Part shown: positions 25,580-34,005 of the stretch, one piece after another
Layout: the number at the start of each line of letters is the position of its first letter
Numbering within the stretch: the stretch's first letter is position 1
DNA from: Salinihabitans flavidus
Lineage (GTDB): Bacteria; Pseudomonadota; Alphaproteobacteria; Rhodobacterales; Rhodobacteraceae
Length of the DNA: 50,319 bases
Assembly: GCF_900110425.1 (NCBI RefSeq)
Contig: NZ_FODS01000024.1
Span: 1 to 50,319, forward strand
Direction: 5' to 3'
Translations under genes and position numbers: made by a program
Notes under the pieces: generated by a model
What the model was told of the DNA's origin: nothing
What the model saw: the letters and a program-made list of their open reading frames with translations, nothing else
Database searches by the model: none

Positions 25580-26148
25580 TGGAGGTGATCGAGACCGCGA
25601 TCCCCGAGGTGAAGATCCTCATTCCCGTGCGTCACGGCGATGCGCGCGGCTTTTTCTGCGAGAGCTGGAATGCCCGGCGCATGGCCGAGCACGGGCTTGA
25701 TCTGACCTTCGTTCAGGACAACCATTCCTTCAGCCGGGCCGAGGGTACGGTGCGCGGGCTGCATTACCAGACGCCGCCCCATGCGCAGGGCAAACTGGTG
25801 CGCTGCGGGCGGGGGGAACTGTTTGATGTGGCAGTGGATTTCCGCCGGGGCAGCCCGTCTTTCGGCCGCTGGGTCGGGGTCGAGTTGAGCTTTGAGAACG
25901 GCCGCCAGCTCTGGATTCCGCCGGGGTTCCTGCATGGATTCGTGACCCGCGCGCCCGATACCGAAATCCTTTATAAATGCACCGATTTCTATGCCCCCGA
26001 ATGCGATGCCGCGGTGCGCTTCGACGATCCCGAAATCGGCGTGGACTGGGGCATCGCCCCGGAGCGGGCGCTGGTATCCGGCAAGGATGCCGCCGCGCCT
26101 CGCTTGTCCGAGGTGGCCTCGCCCTTCGTCTATGAGGGCGGGACATGA
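25579..26148 (+). CDS. rmlC: dTDP-4-dehydrorhamnose 3,5-epimerase
   Basis: Third step of dTDP-L-rhamnose synthesis. The 189-residue cupin has RGLHYQTPP with the catalytic base histidine, [18 protein letters not shown], and [10 protein letters not shown]. Length and motifs are normal for RmlC. ATG 25579 overlaps the repA stop by one base, with GGAAAGG 7-13 nt before it, and its own stop overlaps rmlB by four. The gene is therefore embedded in a repA-rmlC-rmlB message. Confidence 0.94.
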   Translation: MEVIETAIPEVKILIPVRHGDARGFFCESWNARRMAEHGLDLTFVQDNHSFSRAEGTVRGLHYQTPPHAQGKLVRCGRGELFDVAVDFRRGSPSFGRWVGVELSFENGRQLWIPPGFLHGFVTRAPDTEILYKCTDFYAPECDAAVRFDDPEIGVDWGIAPERALVSGKDAAAPRLSEVASPFVYEGGT

Positions 26149-27239
26149 AGCTGCTGGTGACGGGCGGGGCGGGGTTCATCGGCTCTGCCGTGGTGCGTCT
26201 GGCGGTGGCGCGGGGGCATGAGGTGGTCAATCTCGATGCGCTGACCTATGCCGCCTGCCTAGCCAATGTGGCATCGGTGGCGGAGCATCCGGCCTATGCG
26301 TTCGAACAGGCCGATATCCGTGATTTCAAGGCGTTGGAGGAGATTTTCGCCCGCCACGCGCCGGATGCGGTGATGCATCTGGCCGCCGAGAGCCATGTGG
26401 ATCGCTCCATCGACGGGCCGGGCGCCTTCATCGAGACCAATGTGACCGGCACCTATCACCTGCTTCAGGCGGCGCGGGGGTATTGGGAAGGGCAGGGGCG
26501 GCCCGGGGGCTTTCGCTTTCACCATATCTCCACCGATGAGGTCTACGGCAGCCTGGGCGAGACGGGGCGCTTTACCGAAGAGACGCCCTATGCCCCCAAT
26601 TCCCCTTATTCGGCCTCCAAGGCCGCCTCTGACCACCTGGTGCGCGCCTGGGGGGAGACCTACGGGCTGCCGCAGGTCATCACCAACTGTTCGAACAACT
26701 ACGGGCCCTATCATTTCCCCGAAAAACTCATCCCCGTGGTCATTCTCAACGCCTTGGCAGGCAAGGAGATTCCGGTTTACGGGCAGGGGCTGAACGTGCG
26801 CGACTGGCTCTATGTCGAGGATCACGCCGACGCGCTTTTATGCGTGCTGGAAAAGGGCAGGGTGGGGCGGTCCTACAATATCGGGGGCGACAACGAGCTG
26901 CGCAATATCGATCTGGTCAGGATGATCTGCGCGATCCTCGACCGGCTGCGGCCGGCAAAGCGTCCCTATTCCAGCCTGATCCGCTTTGTCGAGGATCGGC
27001 CCGGGCACGATCTGCGCTATGCCATCGACCCCACCCGGATCGAGACGGAGCTGGGCTGGCGGCCCTCGGTGACGCTGGAGCAGGGGCTGGAGAAGACGGT
27101 GCGCTGGTATCTCGACAACGAGGCGTGGTGGCGCGCGCTTCTGGAGCGGGAGGGCGTGGGCGAGCGGCTTGGCACCGCGGCGCGCGGTGGTCGCGGGCCA
27201 GCGCAACACCCATCCCCCGAATCGGGGTTAACAGGCTGA
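26145..27239 (+). CDS. rmlB: dTDP-glucose 4,6-dehydratase
   Basis: Second step of the rhamnose pathway. The 364-residue extended SDR has [10 protein letters not shown] (6-15), [24 protein letters not shown] with the catalytic Asp-Glu, and YSASKAASD with the Tyr/Lys pair. [16 protein letters not shown] is the family signature. About 20 low-complexity residues at the C-terminus extend past the usual end. Its ATG overlaps the rmlC stop (ATGA). A 219-bp gap then separates it from rmlD. Confidence 0.94.
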   Translation: MKLLVTGGAGFIGSAVVRLAVARGHEVVNLDALTYAACLANVASVAEHPAYAFEQADIRDFKALEEIFARHAPDAVMHLAAESHVDRSIDGPGAFIETNVTGTYHLLQAARGYWEGQGRPGGFRFHHISTDEVYGSLGETGRFTEETPYAPNSPYSASKAASDHLVRAWGETYGLPQVITNCSNNYGPYHFPEKLIPVVILNALAGKEIPVYGQGLNVRDWLYVEDHADALLCVLEKGRVGRSYNIGGDNELRNIDLVRMICAILDRLRPAKRPYSSLIRFVEDRPGHDLRYAIDPTRIETELGWRPSVTLEQGLEKTVRWYLDNEAWWRALLEREGVGERLGTAARGGRGPAQHPSPESGLTG

Positions 27240-27268
27240 AACAGGGACGAAATCGCCATGCGGTATCA

Positions 27269-27298
27269 CGTCGGTAAAACGTCGGTATAGCGTCGGTG
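27269..27298. repeat. three 11-bp-spaced cgtcggt repeats in the rmlB-rmlD gap
   Basis: cgtcggta occurs at 27269 and 27280, and cgtcggtg at 27291, each exactly 11 bp apart. The array lies in the only sizeable gap of the rml operon (27240-27458), 160 bp before rmlD. It could be a binding array for a regulator acting on rmlD-rmlA. Confidence 0.5.
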
Positions 27299-27458
27299 CC
27301 GGACACCGCCCGGGGCCGGGATTAACAGGGCGCGCGGTCATCTTTCGTCAACCTTCGGCGGTTGGGTTCGCATATTGAACCGCGCCATTGCGGTTCCGCT
27401 TTGCCGGCCGATGGCCTAGGCTGCGGGCAAACACGATCAGGGGGCACAGGCGGCAGGC

Positions 27459-28322
27459 ATGAAACTTCTTGTCTTTGGACACAGCGGGCAGGTGGCGACG
27501 GAGCTTCGGGCGCTGGCGGGGCCGGATCTGGAGGTGGAGGCCCTGAACCGGGAGGTGGCGGACCTGTGCGCGCCGGAGGCCTGCGCGGCCATCGTGGCGG
27601 GCACAAAGGCCGATGCGGTGATCGTTGCGGCCGCCTATACCGCGGTGGACCGCGCCGAGGAAGAGGAGCCGCTGGCCGCGGTGATCAACGGCGCGGCCCC
27701 CGGTGCGATGGCGCGGGCGGCGGCGGCGCGGGATCTGCCGTTCCTGCATGTCTCCACCGATTACGTGTTCGACGGGCGCGGCGCGGCGGCGCACCGTCCC
27801 GACGATCCGGCCGCGCCGATCAACGCCTATGGCCGGACCAAGCTGACCGGGGAGGAGGCCGTGCGCGCCGCCGGGGGGCGCCATGCGATCCTGCGCACGA
27901 GCTGGGTGTTTTCGGCGCATGGGTCCAATTTCGTGAAGACCATGCTGCGCCTGTCGGAAAGCCGCGACAGCCTTGCCATCGTGGCCGACCAGATCGGCGG
28001 GCCGACCCCGGCGCGCGATATTGCCGCCACGCTGGTGACGATGGCCCGCGCGATGGCAGCGGGGCAGGGGGGTGGCACCTATCACTACGCGGGCGCGCCG
28101 GTCACGAGCTGGGCGGGTTTCGCGCGCGAGATCTTCGAATTGGCTGAGAAAAAGGTCAAAATTTCTGACCTATCTACGCAAGACTACCCGACACCGGCGG
28201 CTCGCCCGCTCAATTCCCGGCTCGACTGCGCCACGCTGGCGGCCGATTTTGGCATACCCCCTGCCGACTGGCGGGGCGGGCTGGCCCGCGTCATCGCGGA
28301 TCTGAAACAGGAAGGCACATGA
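27459..28322 (+). CDS. rmlD: dTDP-4-dehydrorhamnose reductase
   Basis: Final step giving dTDP-L-rhamnose. 287 residues, with the RmlD-type start MKLLVFGHSGQVATEL, AAYTAVDRAEEE, HVSTDYVFDG and YGRTKLTGE carrying the Tyr/Lys pair, then LRTSWVFSAHG. ATG 27459 has a GGCAGGC ribosome site. The stop overlaps the start of rmlA by four bases. A short stretch near residues 228-242 (EKKVKISDLSTQDYP) is visibly more AT-rich than the rest. Confidence 0.94.
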   Translation: MKLLVFGHSGQVATELRALAGPDLEVEALNREVADLCAPEACAAIVAGTKADAVIVAAAYTAVDRAEEEEPLAAVINGAAPGAMARAAAARDLPFLHVSTDYVFDGRGAAAHRPDDPAAPINAYGRTKLTGEEAVRAAGGRHAILRTSWVFSAHGSNFVKTMLRLSESRDSLAIVADQIGGPTPARDIAATLVTMARAMAAGQGGGTYHYAGAPVTSWAGFAREIFELAEKKVKISDLSTQDYPTPAARPLNSRLDCATLAADFGIPPADWRGGLARVIADLKQEGT

Positions 28323-29197
28323 CACAGCGCAAGGGCATCATCCTGGCCGGGGGCACCGGCACGCGGCTTTACCCGATCACCATCGGCATCTCCAAGCAGC
28401 TTCTGCCGGTCTATGACAAGCCGATGATCTTCTATCCGCTGTCGGTGCTGATGCTGGCGGGCATCCGCGAGATCGCGGTGATCACCACCCCGCAGGACCG
28501 CGACCAGTTCATCCGCACCCTTGGCGACGGGGCGCAATGGGGGCTGAAGCTGAGCTATATCGAGCAGCCCTCGCCCGACGGGCTGGCGCAGGCCTATCTT
28601 CTGGCCGAGGATTTTCTGGCCGGCGCGCCCTCGGCGATGGTGCTGGGGGACAATATCTTTTTCGGTCACGGGCTGCCCGAACAACTGGCCGCCGCCGATC
28701 GGGAGGGGCCGGGGGGAACGGTCTTCGGCTACCGGGTGGCCGATCCCGAACGCTATGGCGTGGTGGATTTCGACATCTCCGGCGGTGTGCGCGGGATCGT
28801 CGAGAAGCCGGAACAGGCGCCCTCCCCCTATGCGGTCACGGGGCTCTATTTCCTTGATGGCAGCGCGCCGGAGCGGGCGCGGGCGGTGCGCCCCTCGGCG
28901 CGCGGCGAGCTTGAGATCACCTCCCTTCTGGAGATGTATCTGCGCGAGGGGCTGCTGCATGTGCAGCTCATGGGGCGCGGTTATGCCTGGCTCGATACCG
29001 GCACGCATGGCAGCCTTCTGGATGCGGGCAATTTCGTGCGCACCCTGTCCGAACGGCAGGGCCAGCAGGTCGGCTGCCCCGAGGAAATCGCCTGGAGCCG
29101 GGGCTGGATCGGCGATGCGCAGCTTCGGGCGCGGGCCGAGATCTTCGGCAAGAACGGCTATGGCGCCTATCTGCGCGGGCTTCTCGGCGAGGGCTGA
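28319..29197 (+). CDS. rmlA: glucose-1-phosphate thymidylyltransferase
   Basis: First step: dTDP-glucose from glucose-1-phosphate and dTTP. The 292-residue protein shows GIILAGGTGTRLYPIT, SKQLLPVYDKPMIFYPL, LGDNIFFGHG, and YAWLDTGTHGSLLDA. It is the last of the four rhamnose genes; the order rmlC-rmlB-rmlD-rmlA differs from the rmlBDAC or rmlBDAXC order of enterobacteria. It is likely feedback-regulated by dTDP-rhamnose like other RmlA enzymes. Confidence 0.95.
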   Translation: MTQRKGIILAGGTGTRLYPITIGISKQLLPVYDKPMIFYPLSVLMLAGIREIAVITTPQDRDQFIRTLGDGAQWGLKLSYIEQPSPDGLAQAYLLAEDFLAGAPSAMVLGDNIFFGHGLPEQLAAADREGPGGTVFGYRVADPERYGVVDFDISGGVRGIVEKPEQAPSPYAVTGLYFLDGSAPERARAVRPSARGELEITSLLEMYLREGLLHVQLMGRGYAWLDTGTHGSLLDAGNFVRTLSERQGQQVGCPEEIAWSRGWIGDAQLRARAEIFGKNGYGAYLRGLLGEG

Positions 29198-29276
29198 TCG
29201 GGGCGCACGGTGGTCTCAGGCTTTCTTCACGTTCGGCGCTTACCTCTGGGGGTTGCCGATTTCGCGAGGAAGTCCG

Positions 29277-30617
29277 ATGTCCGAAAATTCTGCCGTTCTG
29301 GCGCTGCCCTATATTCAGCCGTCGCAGGCCCAGAAACACGTCACCCACAACGAGGCGCTCAAGGTGCTGGATGCGCTGGTGCAGATGGTGGTGAGCGCCC
29401 GCGACCAGAGCGATCCGCCCGCCGCCCCGCAGACGGGGGACCGCTTTCTCCTGCCCGCGGGAGCGACCGGCGCCTGGGCCGGGCAGCCGGCGGGCACGCT
29501 GGCCTGTTACGATGGTGTGGCCTGGATGTTCATGGCGCCGCAGCCGGGCTGGCGCGCGCATGTTCTGGCCGAGGCGCGGGCGGTGACCTATGACGCGGCT
29601 GAGGGCTGGTGCGACAGTTCGGCCGAGACGCTGGAGCTGGCCGGGCTGGGGGTGTCGGCAAGCCCCGACGCGGTCAACCGGCTGGCGATTTCCTCGCCCG
29701 CGACGCTGTTCAATCACGCAGGCGCGGGCCATCAGCTCAAGCTCAACAAGGCGGCGACGGCGGAGACCGCCAGCCTGTTGTATCAGACGGATTGGTCGGG
29801 GCGGGCCGAGATGGGGCTCAATGGCGGCGACGATTTCTCGGTCAAGGTATCGGCCGACGGCACCGCCTGGACAGAGGCGCTGCGGATCGCGGCGGCCAGC
29901 GGGCAGGTCACGGGCGCGGCGGTGCAGGCCGGCGGCCATGACAGCACCGCGGGGCGGCTGCTGACGGCGGGGGCCTTCGGCTGGGGGGAGACCGGCGATC
30001 TGCATGACCTGACCGATCTCGACGCGCTTGACACCGCGGCCGGGCTCTATCGGTACCGGCTGGGCGATACCGCCAATATCGCCTCGCGTCCGGCGGGGAT
30101 CTCCAACTACGGGTTGATCCGGGTGGAACGCTATGATTCCGGGCGGTGCAGGCAGACGATCACCGATGCCCTGTCGCCCAGCCGGAGCTTTTACCGCATG
30201 TCGCACCCGTCGACCGGCTGGGAGGGCTGGCGCGAGCACTACACCTCTGCCTCGATTCTGGGCGGGGTGTCGCAATCGGGCGGGGTTCCGACCGGCGCGG
30301 TGATCGAGCGGGCGTCGAACGCCAATGGCGCGTACGTGCGCTTCGCCGATGGCACGCAGATCTGCATGTCGGGCCAGATGCTGGCGGATGTGACCGTCGC
30401 GGCCGGGGCGATCTTTCGCTCACCGCCGGTGACCTGGGCATTTCCGGCGGCCTTTTCCGCCGCGCCCGCGTTGATGCAGGGCCGGCAGAACCATTCCACC
30501 GCCTACTGGACAGTGCCCGGCGTGACCACCACCACCAGCGGCGAGGCCTGCGCGATGTCGTTCCAGTCGATCACCTCGCGGGCGGTCAGTCTCGTGGCCC
30601 TGGGCCGCTGGTTCTGA
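29277..30617 (+). CDS. DUF2793-type protein, phage-tail-like
   Basis: 446 residues beginning MSENSAVLALPYIQPSQAQK, then HVTHNEALKVLDALVQ, the typical DUF2793 opening found in phage and gene-transfer-agent-like loci of Rhodobacteraceae. The middle resembles tail-fibre-type beta-rich repeats (DLHDLTDLDALDTAAGLYRY and SRSFYRMSHPSTGWEGWREHY). The C-terminus is Ser/Thr/Ala-rich. A GAGGAA ribosome site precedes ATG 29277. It lies 79 bp after rmlA on the same strand with no obvious terminator. It may bind the surface polysaccharide, as phage fibres do, but this is inference. There are no capsid, terminase or tail assembly genes nearby, so it is not part of a prophage. Confidence 0.75.
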   Translation: MSENSAVLALPYIQPSQAQKHVTHNEALKVLDALVQMVVSARDQSDPPAAPQTGDRFLLPAGATGAWAGQPAGTLACYDGVAWMFMAPQPGWRAHVLAEARAVTYDAAEGWCDSSAETLELAGLGVSASPDAVNRLAISSPATLFNHAGAGHQLKLNKAATAETASLLYQTDWSGRAEMGLNGGDDFSVKVSADGTAWTEALRIAAASGQVTGAAVQAGGHDSTAGRLLTAGAFGWGETGDLHDLTDLDALDTAAGLYRYRLGDTANIASRPAGISNYGLIRVERYDSGRCRQTITDALSPSRSFYRMSHPSTGWEGWREHYTSASILGGVSQSGGVPTGAVIERASNANGAYVRFADGTQICMSGQMLADVTVAAGAIFRSPPVTWAFPAAFSAAPALMQGRQNHSTAYWTVPGVTTTTSGEACAMSFQSITSRAVSLVALGRWF

Positions 30618-30629
30618 GGAGGACGCAGA

Positions 30630-30920
30630 ATGCAGATCACCCTGACCCCGATTCGGATGGACGCCATTCTGGAGCTGGACCGCGCCGGCGACATGCTGAT
30701 GGTGAACGGTGCGGCGCATGATTTCTCGGACATCCCCGAGGGCGGAGAACGCGCGGCCGAAGATGTGGGCTGCCCGTTCATCGCCGGGCCGGTGCGCCGC
30801 CTCGGCGGGACGCTGATCCTGACGATGCTGCGCCCCTACGGACCCGAGCACCGGGCCGATCCACCCGCCCCCGTCACGCTGGAGCCGCAGGACGGCGCCG
30901 TGCCCCTGCCCGAAGCCTGA
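30630..30920 (+). CDS. small protein paired with the DUF2793 gene
   Basis: 96 residues, starting MQITLTPIRMDAILELDRAG and ending in a proline-rich tail. Small proteins with this MxITLTPIRMD start commonly accompany tail-fibre genes in Rhodobacteraceae prophages. TGAGGAGG precedes the ATG, and the gene lies 12 bp after the DUF2793 gene, so the two are co-expressed. No enzymatic motif is visible. It could help fold or anchor its partner. Confidence 0.65.
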   Translation: MQITLTPIRMDAILELDRAGDMLMVNGAAHDFSDIPEGGERAAEDVGCPFIAGPVRRLGGTLILTMLRPYGPEHRADPPAPVTLEPQDGAVPLPEA

Positions 30921-30923
30921 CGC

Positions 30924-31658
30924 TCAGGGCCGGGGAAACAGGCGGCGGGCGTATGCGTGCAGCGCCACATCCGAAGCGTTGAGCTCGGCCAGGCGCCCCA
31001 GCATCTCGGGGGTGAGCTGCGCGCACACGCCGTCATCGTCATCGGCGCTGTTGCGCTTGGGCAGTTCTTCGGGCCGGCCCCAGCCGAAGCGATCGACCAG
31101 AACCTGCACGTCGCTTTCGTAGGTTTCGGAAAAGACGATGTGGTCGAATTTATCGATGTTGCGGCAGGCAATCTTGAGCGCCACCGGGTCATACCCGGCC
31201 ACCCGCCGCCCCGAGAGCTGGTAGGTGGCGAAGTTCAGCAGCCCGGGGTTCTTCTCCGGCGTCTCGATGAATTCCGACAGGTCCCCCGACACCTTGCCGC
31301 CTCGCAGAAAGTGCCGGTAATGGCTGATGAACCGGCCGAGGCCCTCGCGCAGGCAGAGAAGATAGAACATCCCCTCCATGCGCTCGAAATCCTTGGTGAT
31401 ACGGCCCTCGTTGGCAAAGAAGGTGCAATCCAGATCGTCGATGAAGCGTTTCTGCTCTGCCAGCGGCCATTCCCAGAACCTGATCCAGCGCGCATCGTTC
31501 TTGAGGCCGGTATCCTCTGGATGGAGGGGGATGGCATTGGCATTGGGTTCGGGCAGACGCACCCGATCGTTCTGTCGCCGCGCCAACCCCACGAGCGAGG
31601 TGCCGGCGCATTTCTTGACATGCATGAAGTAGATGCGCGGGTGGTCCGTAGCGGTCAT
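30924..31658 (-). CDS. sulfotransferase-like protein
   Basis: 244 residues. IYFMHVKKCAGTSLVGLARR is the 5'-phosphosulfate-binding loop of family-2-type sulfotransferases (compare HVPKCAGTS). LCLREGLGRFISHYRHF matches the 3'-phosphate segment (LRDPxxRxxSxY). AGAGGACC precedes ATG 31658. It is the last gene of the minus-strand operon that starts at gmd, 28 bp after manC. Its stop lies 3 bp from the end of the small gene on the other strand, so the two units converge with no room for separate terminators. Confidence 0.75.
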   Translation of the reverse strand: MTATDHPRIYFMHVKKCAGTSLVGLARRQNDRVRLPEPNANAIPLHPEDTGLKNDARWIRFWEWPLAEQKRFIDDLDCTFFANEGRITKDFERMEGMFYLLCLREGLGRFISHYRHFLRGGKVSGDLSEFIETPEKNPGLLNFATYQLSGRRVAGYDPVALKIACRNIDKFDHIVFSETYESDVQVLVDRFGWGRPEELPKRNSADDDDGVCAQLTPEMLGRLAELNASDVALHAYARRLFPRP

Positions 31659-31686
31659 GATTGGTCCTCTGGTTGGGGGCGAATCC

Positions 31687-33102
31687 TCAGTTCCGCGCGT
31701 AGACGTCTTCGTAGCGGATGATGTCGTCCTCGCCAAGATAGGTGCCGGTCTGCACCTCGATCAGCACCATCGGCACCTTGCCGGGGTTTTCCATCCGGTG
31801 CACCGCGCCGAGCGGGATATAGATCGACTGGTTCTCGCTGAGAAGCTGCACCTTGTCGTCCACGGTGACCCGGGCGGTGCCGGCCACGACGATCCAGTGC
31901 TCGGAGCGGTGGACGTGGCTTTGCAGGGACAGGGCGGCGCCGGGGTGGACGTGGATGCGCTTGACCTGGAAGCGGTCGGACAGGATCAGCGTCTCGAACC
32001 AGCCCCAGGGCCGGTGGTCGACGGGAAACTGCTGGGCCTGCTTGGCGCCGCGCTCCTTGAGCGTGGCGACCGCCTTCTTGACGTTCTGGCTGTCGGACAT
32101 GTCCGCGACCATCACCGCGTCGCGCATCGCCACCGCCACCATGTTCTTCAGGCCGATGCCGACCAGCTCTATCTCGTCGGATTCAGAGCGCAGCAGGGAA
32201 TGCTCGCAGTTGAAGGCCGTGGCATTGTCCGACAGCGCGTTGCCGTTGTCGTCCTTGCCGGTCTCCTGCCAGACCGCCTCCCAGCTTCCCAGATCCGACC
32301 AATGCCCGTCAAAGCGCACCACGCTGACGTTGTCGGCCTTCTCCATCACCGCGTAGTCGATCGAGATATCGGGCACCGCCGCCCAGGCCTCGGGGTCGAT
32401 CCGGGTGAAGCCGAGATCCATCCGCGCGGCGGCGACGGCCTGTTCCACCGGCTCGAACACATCCGGGGCATGGGCGCGGAACGCCTCGATCATTGTGGCG
32501 GCGGTGGACAGGAAGACGCCGGCGTTCCACAGGTGCTTGTGGTCGGCCAGAAGCTCCTGCGCGGTCTGCTTGTCGGGCTTTTCGATGAAACGTTCGAGGA
32601 CATGCACGCCGGGATGGGTTTCGGCCCCCGCCTCGAGCCAGCCAAATCCGGTTTCCGGGCGGGTGGGGGCGATGCCGAAGGTCACGATCCGGCCCTCGCT
32701 TGCCGCCGGGACCGCGGCGAGAACCGCCTCGCGGAACTTGTCGGGGTCGGTCACGGCGTGATCGGAGGGCACCAGCAACATCAGCCTGTCGGGATCGGTG
32801 GCGGCGACCGTCAGCGCCGCGGCGATGGCGGCGGGCGCGGTGTTGCGCCCGTCCGGCTCGATCATCACGCTCGCCGGGGCGATATCGCAGGCGTCAAGCT
32901 GTTCGGTGACGATGAAGCGGAAACTGTCGCCGGTGACGATCAGCGGCTCTGCGAACCCGTCGCCGGAAAACCGCTTGGCCGAGGCCTGAAACAGGCTGTC
33001 CTCTCCGAGGATGTCGGTAAACTGCTTGGGATAGCTCTTGCGGGACAGGGGCCACAGGCGCGTGCCGGACCCGCCGCAGAGAAGGATGGGGGTAATGGTC
33101 AT
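31687..33102 (-). CDS. manC: mannose-1-phosphate guanylyltransferase / mannose-6-phosphate isomerase
   Basis: 471 residues, the long bifunctional form. The pyrophosphorylase domain has LLCGGSGTRLWPLSR and KSYPKQF, VPSDHAVTD, GWLEAG, and FIEKPD. The C-terminal cupin isomerase domain has HRPWGWFETL and SLQSHVHRSEHWIVVAG. It makes GDP-mannose, the substrate of Gmd encoded at the head of the same operon. The ATG at 33102 is preceded by AAGAGG. No phosphomannomutase gene is in the window, so mannose-1-phosphate must come from elsewhere. Confidence 0.93.
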   Translation of the reverse strand: MTITPILLCGGSGTRLWPLSRKSYPKQFTDILGEDSLFQASAKRFSGDGFAEPLIVTGDSFRFIVTEQLDACDIAPASVMIEPDGRNTAPAAIAAALTVAATDPDRLMLLVPSDHAVTDPDKFREAVLAAVPAASEGRIVTFGIAPTRPETGFGWLEAGAETHPGVHVLERFIEKPDKQTAQELLADHKHLWNAGVFLSTAATMIEAFRAHAPDVFEPVEQAVAAARMDLGFTRIDPEAWAAVPDISIDYAVMEKADNVSVVRFDGHWSDLGSWEAVWQETGKDDNGNALSDNATAFNCEHSLLRSESDEIELVGIGLKNMVAVAMRDAVMVADMSDSQNVKKAVATLKERGAKQAQQFPVDHRPWGWFETLILSDRFQVKRIHVHPGAALSLQSHVHRSEHWIVVAGTARVTVDDKVQLLSENQSIYIPLGAVHRMENPGKVPMVLIEVQTGTYLGEDDIIRYEDVYARN

Positions 33103-33160
33103 GGCGATAACCTCTTTTCGGTCAATCAGGTGCTTTCGGGACAATTCCATTTCTCAAGCG

Positions 33161-33985
33161 TCAGGCAAGACCCTTCGACTTGAGCAGTCGATACTCTTTC
33201 GAGTCTTGCAAAAATACTTCGAAGGCTTCCTTGCTCTCATAACCTTGAAACCGCAATATATTCAATTCCGAGGGCGCTCTGCCAAGGTGCTTTCGGAAGG
33301 CTGCGATGACTGTCTGGCGGGGCAGGCGGAGGCGTTCGATTTCATCGAAAAGCGCGGGAGAATAATGCCGGAACTGGCGCAGGTCGCGGTCCCCGTGAAC
33401 GCCGGATTTGTGCAAGGCCTTGACCGTTTTCTGCTCTATTTTTTGGCCATCCACTTCTGCGATGGCCTGCGCGATGCGGTCGGTATCTGGCTCCGCTTCG
33501 GGATCGAAATAGCGGATGGTGCGTTGCAGTTCTCCGTGGGGGTCATCAAGGAAGGTGCCGTAATTCAGCACGAGCTGATCCTGAGCGAAGGGTGAGTGCA
33601 CCCATTTGTTGACGAAGTCCAGATAACGCGAGAATTGGTTGCTGACGAATTTTCGGAAGGAGAGCACGCTGTCCTCATTGCCATTGCGCACGAACAATTC
33701 GAAGTTGGATACGACGGAAGGGGCAAAATCGCGATACTGAATAAGGTACTTTTCCCCCTCCAGCTGCGGTACGGAAAGATCGAAATCATGGTTCTTGGTT
33801 AGCATGATGCGTCCCGCATGCTTGCAGGGGATCTGCTTGCAGCAGGTAGAGATGTCCTCGACCGAAGGCTTGCCGGAGTGGAAGTTACAATACCCGAAGC
33901 TTTTACCGAAATAGAGCTTCAGAAGCCCCACCAGCATGCGGTGACCGCTGCGGGGCCAACTGATTCCGATCACGGGAGTCATCAT
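33161..33985 (-). CDS. sulfotransferase-domain protein with C-terminal LGR-P module
   Basis: 274 residues. The start VIGISWPRSGHRMLVGLL is the PAPS 5' loop of the SxPRSGxxxL type. QLVLNYGTFLDDPHGELQR follows the pattern of the family's late YExLxxDP motif. The last 45 residues (AAFRKHLGRAP, then SKEAFEVFLQDSKEYRLL) resemble the LGR-P...SPEF module repeated in the next two upstream genes. The gene is visibly AT-richer than rml or manC, which suggests separate acquisition. It lies 20 bp after the neighbouring sulfotransferase. Confidence 0.72.
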   Translation of the reverse strand: MMTPVIGISWPRSGHRMLVGLLKLYFGKSFGYCNFHSGKPSVEDISTCCKQIPCKHAGRIMLTKNHDFDLSVPQLEGEKYLIQYRDFAPSVVSNFELFVRNGNEDSVLSFRKFVSNQFSRYLDFVNKWVHSPFAQDQLVLNYGTFLDDPHGELQRTIRYFDPEAEPDTDRIAQAIAEVDGQKIEQKTVKALHKSGVHGDRDLRQFRHYSPALFDEIERLRLPRQTVIAAFRKHLGRAPSELNILRFQGYESKEAFEVFLQDSKEYRLLKSKGLA

Positions 33986-34005
33986 GGTTTACCGTTTCCT
34001 CAATA

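Noticed and set aside
27215-27227. ccccgaatcgggg palindrome as terminator after rmlB
   Set aside because: It lies inside the rmlB coding end, the stem is only about 4-5 bp and no T-run follows.
29277-30920. Prophage
   Set aside because: Only two tail-fibre-like genes are present, without terminase, portal, capsid or integrase.
31633-33183. Plus-strand frame of 516 codons
   Set aside because: Antisense to manC, which is clearly identified.
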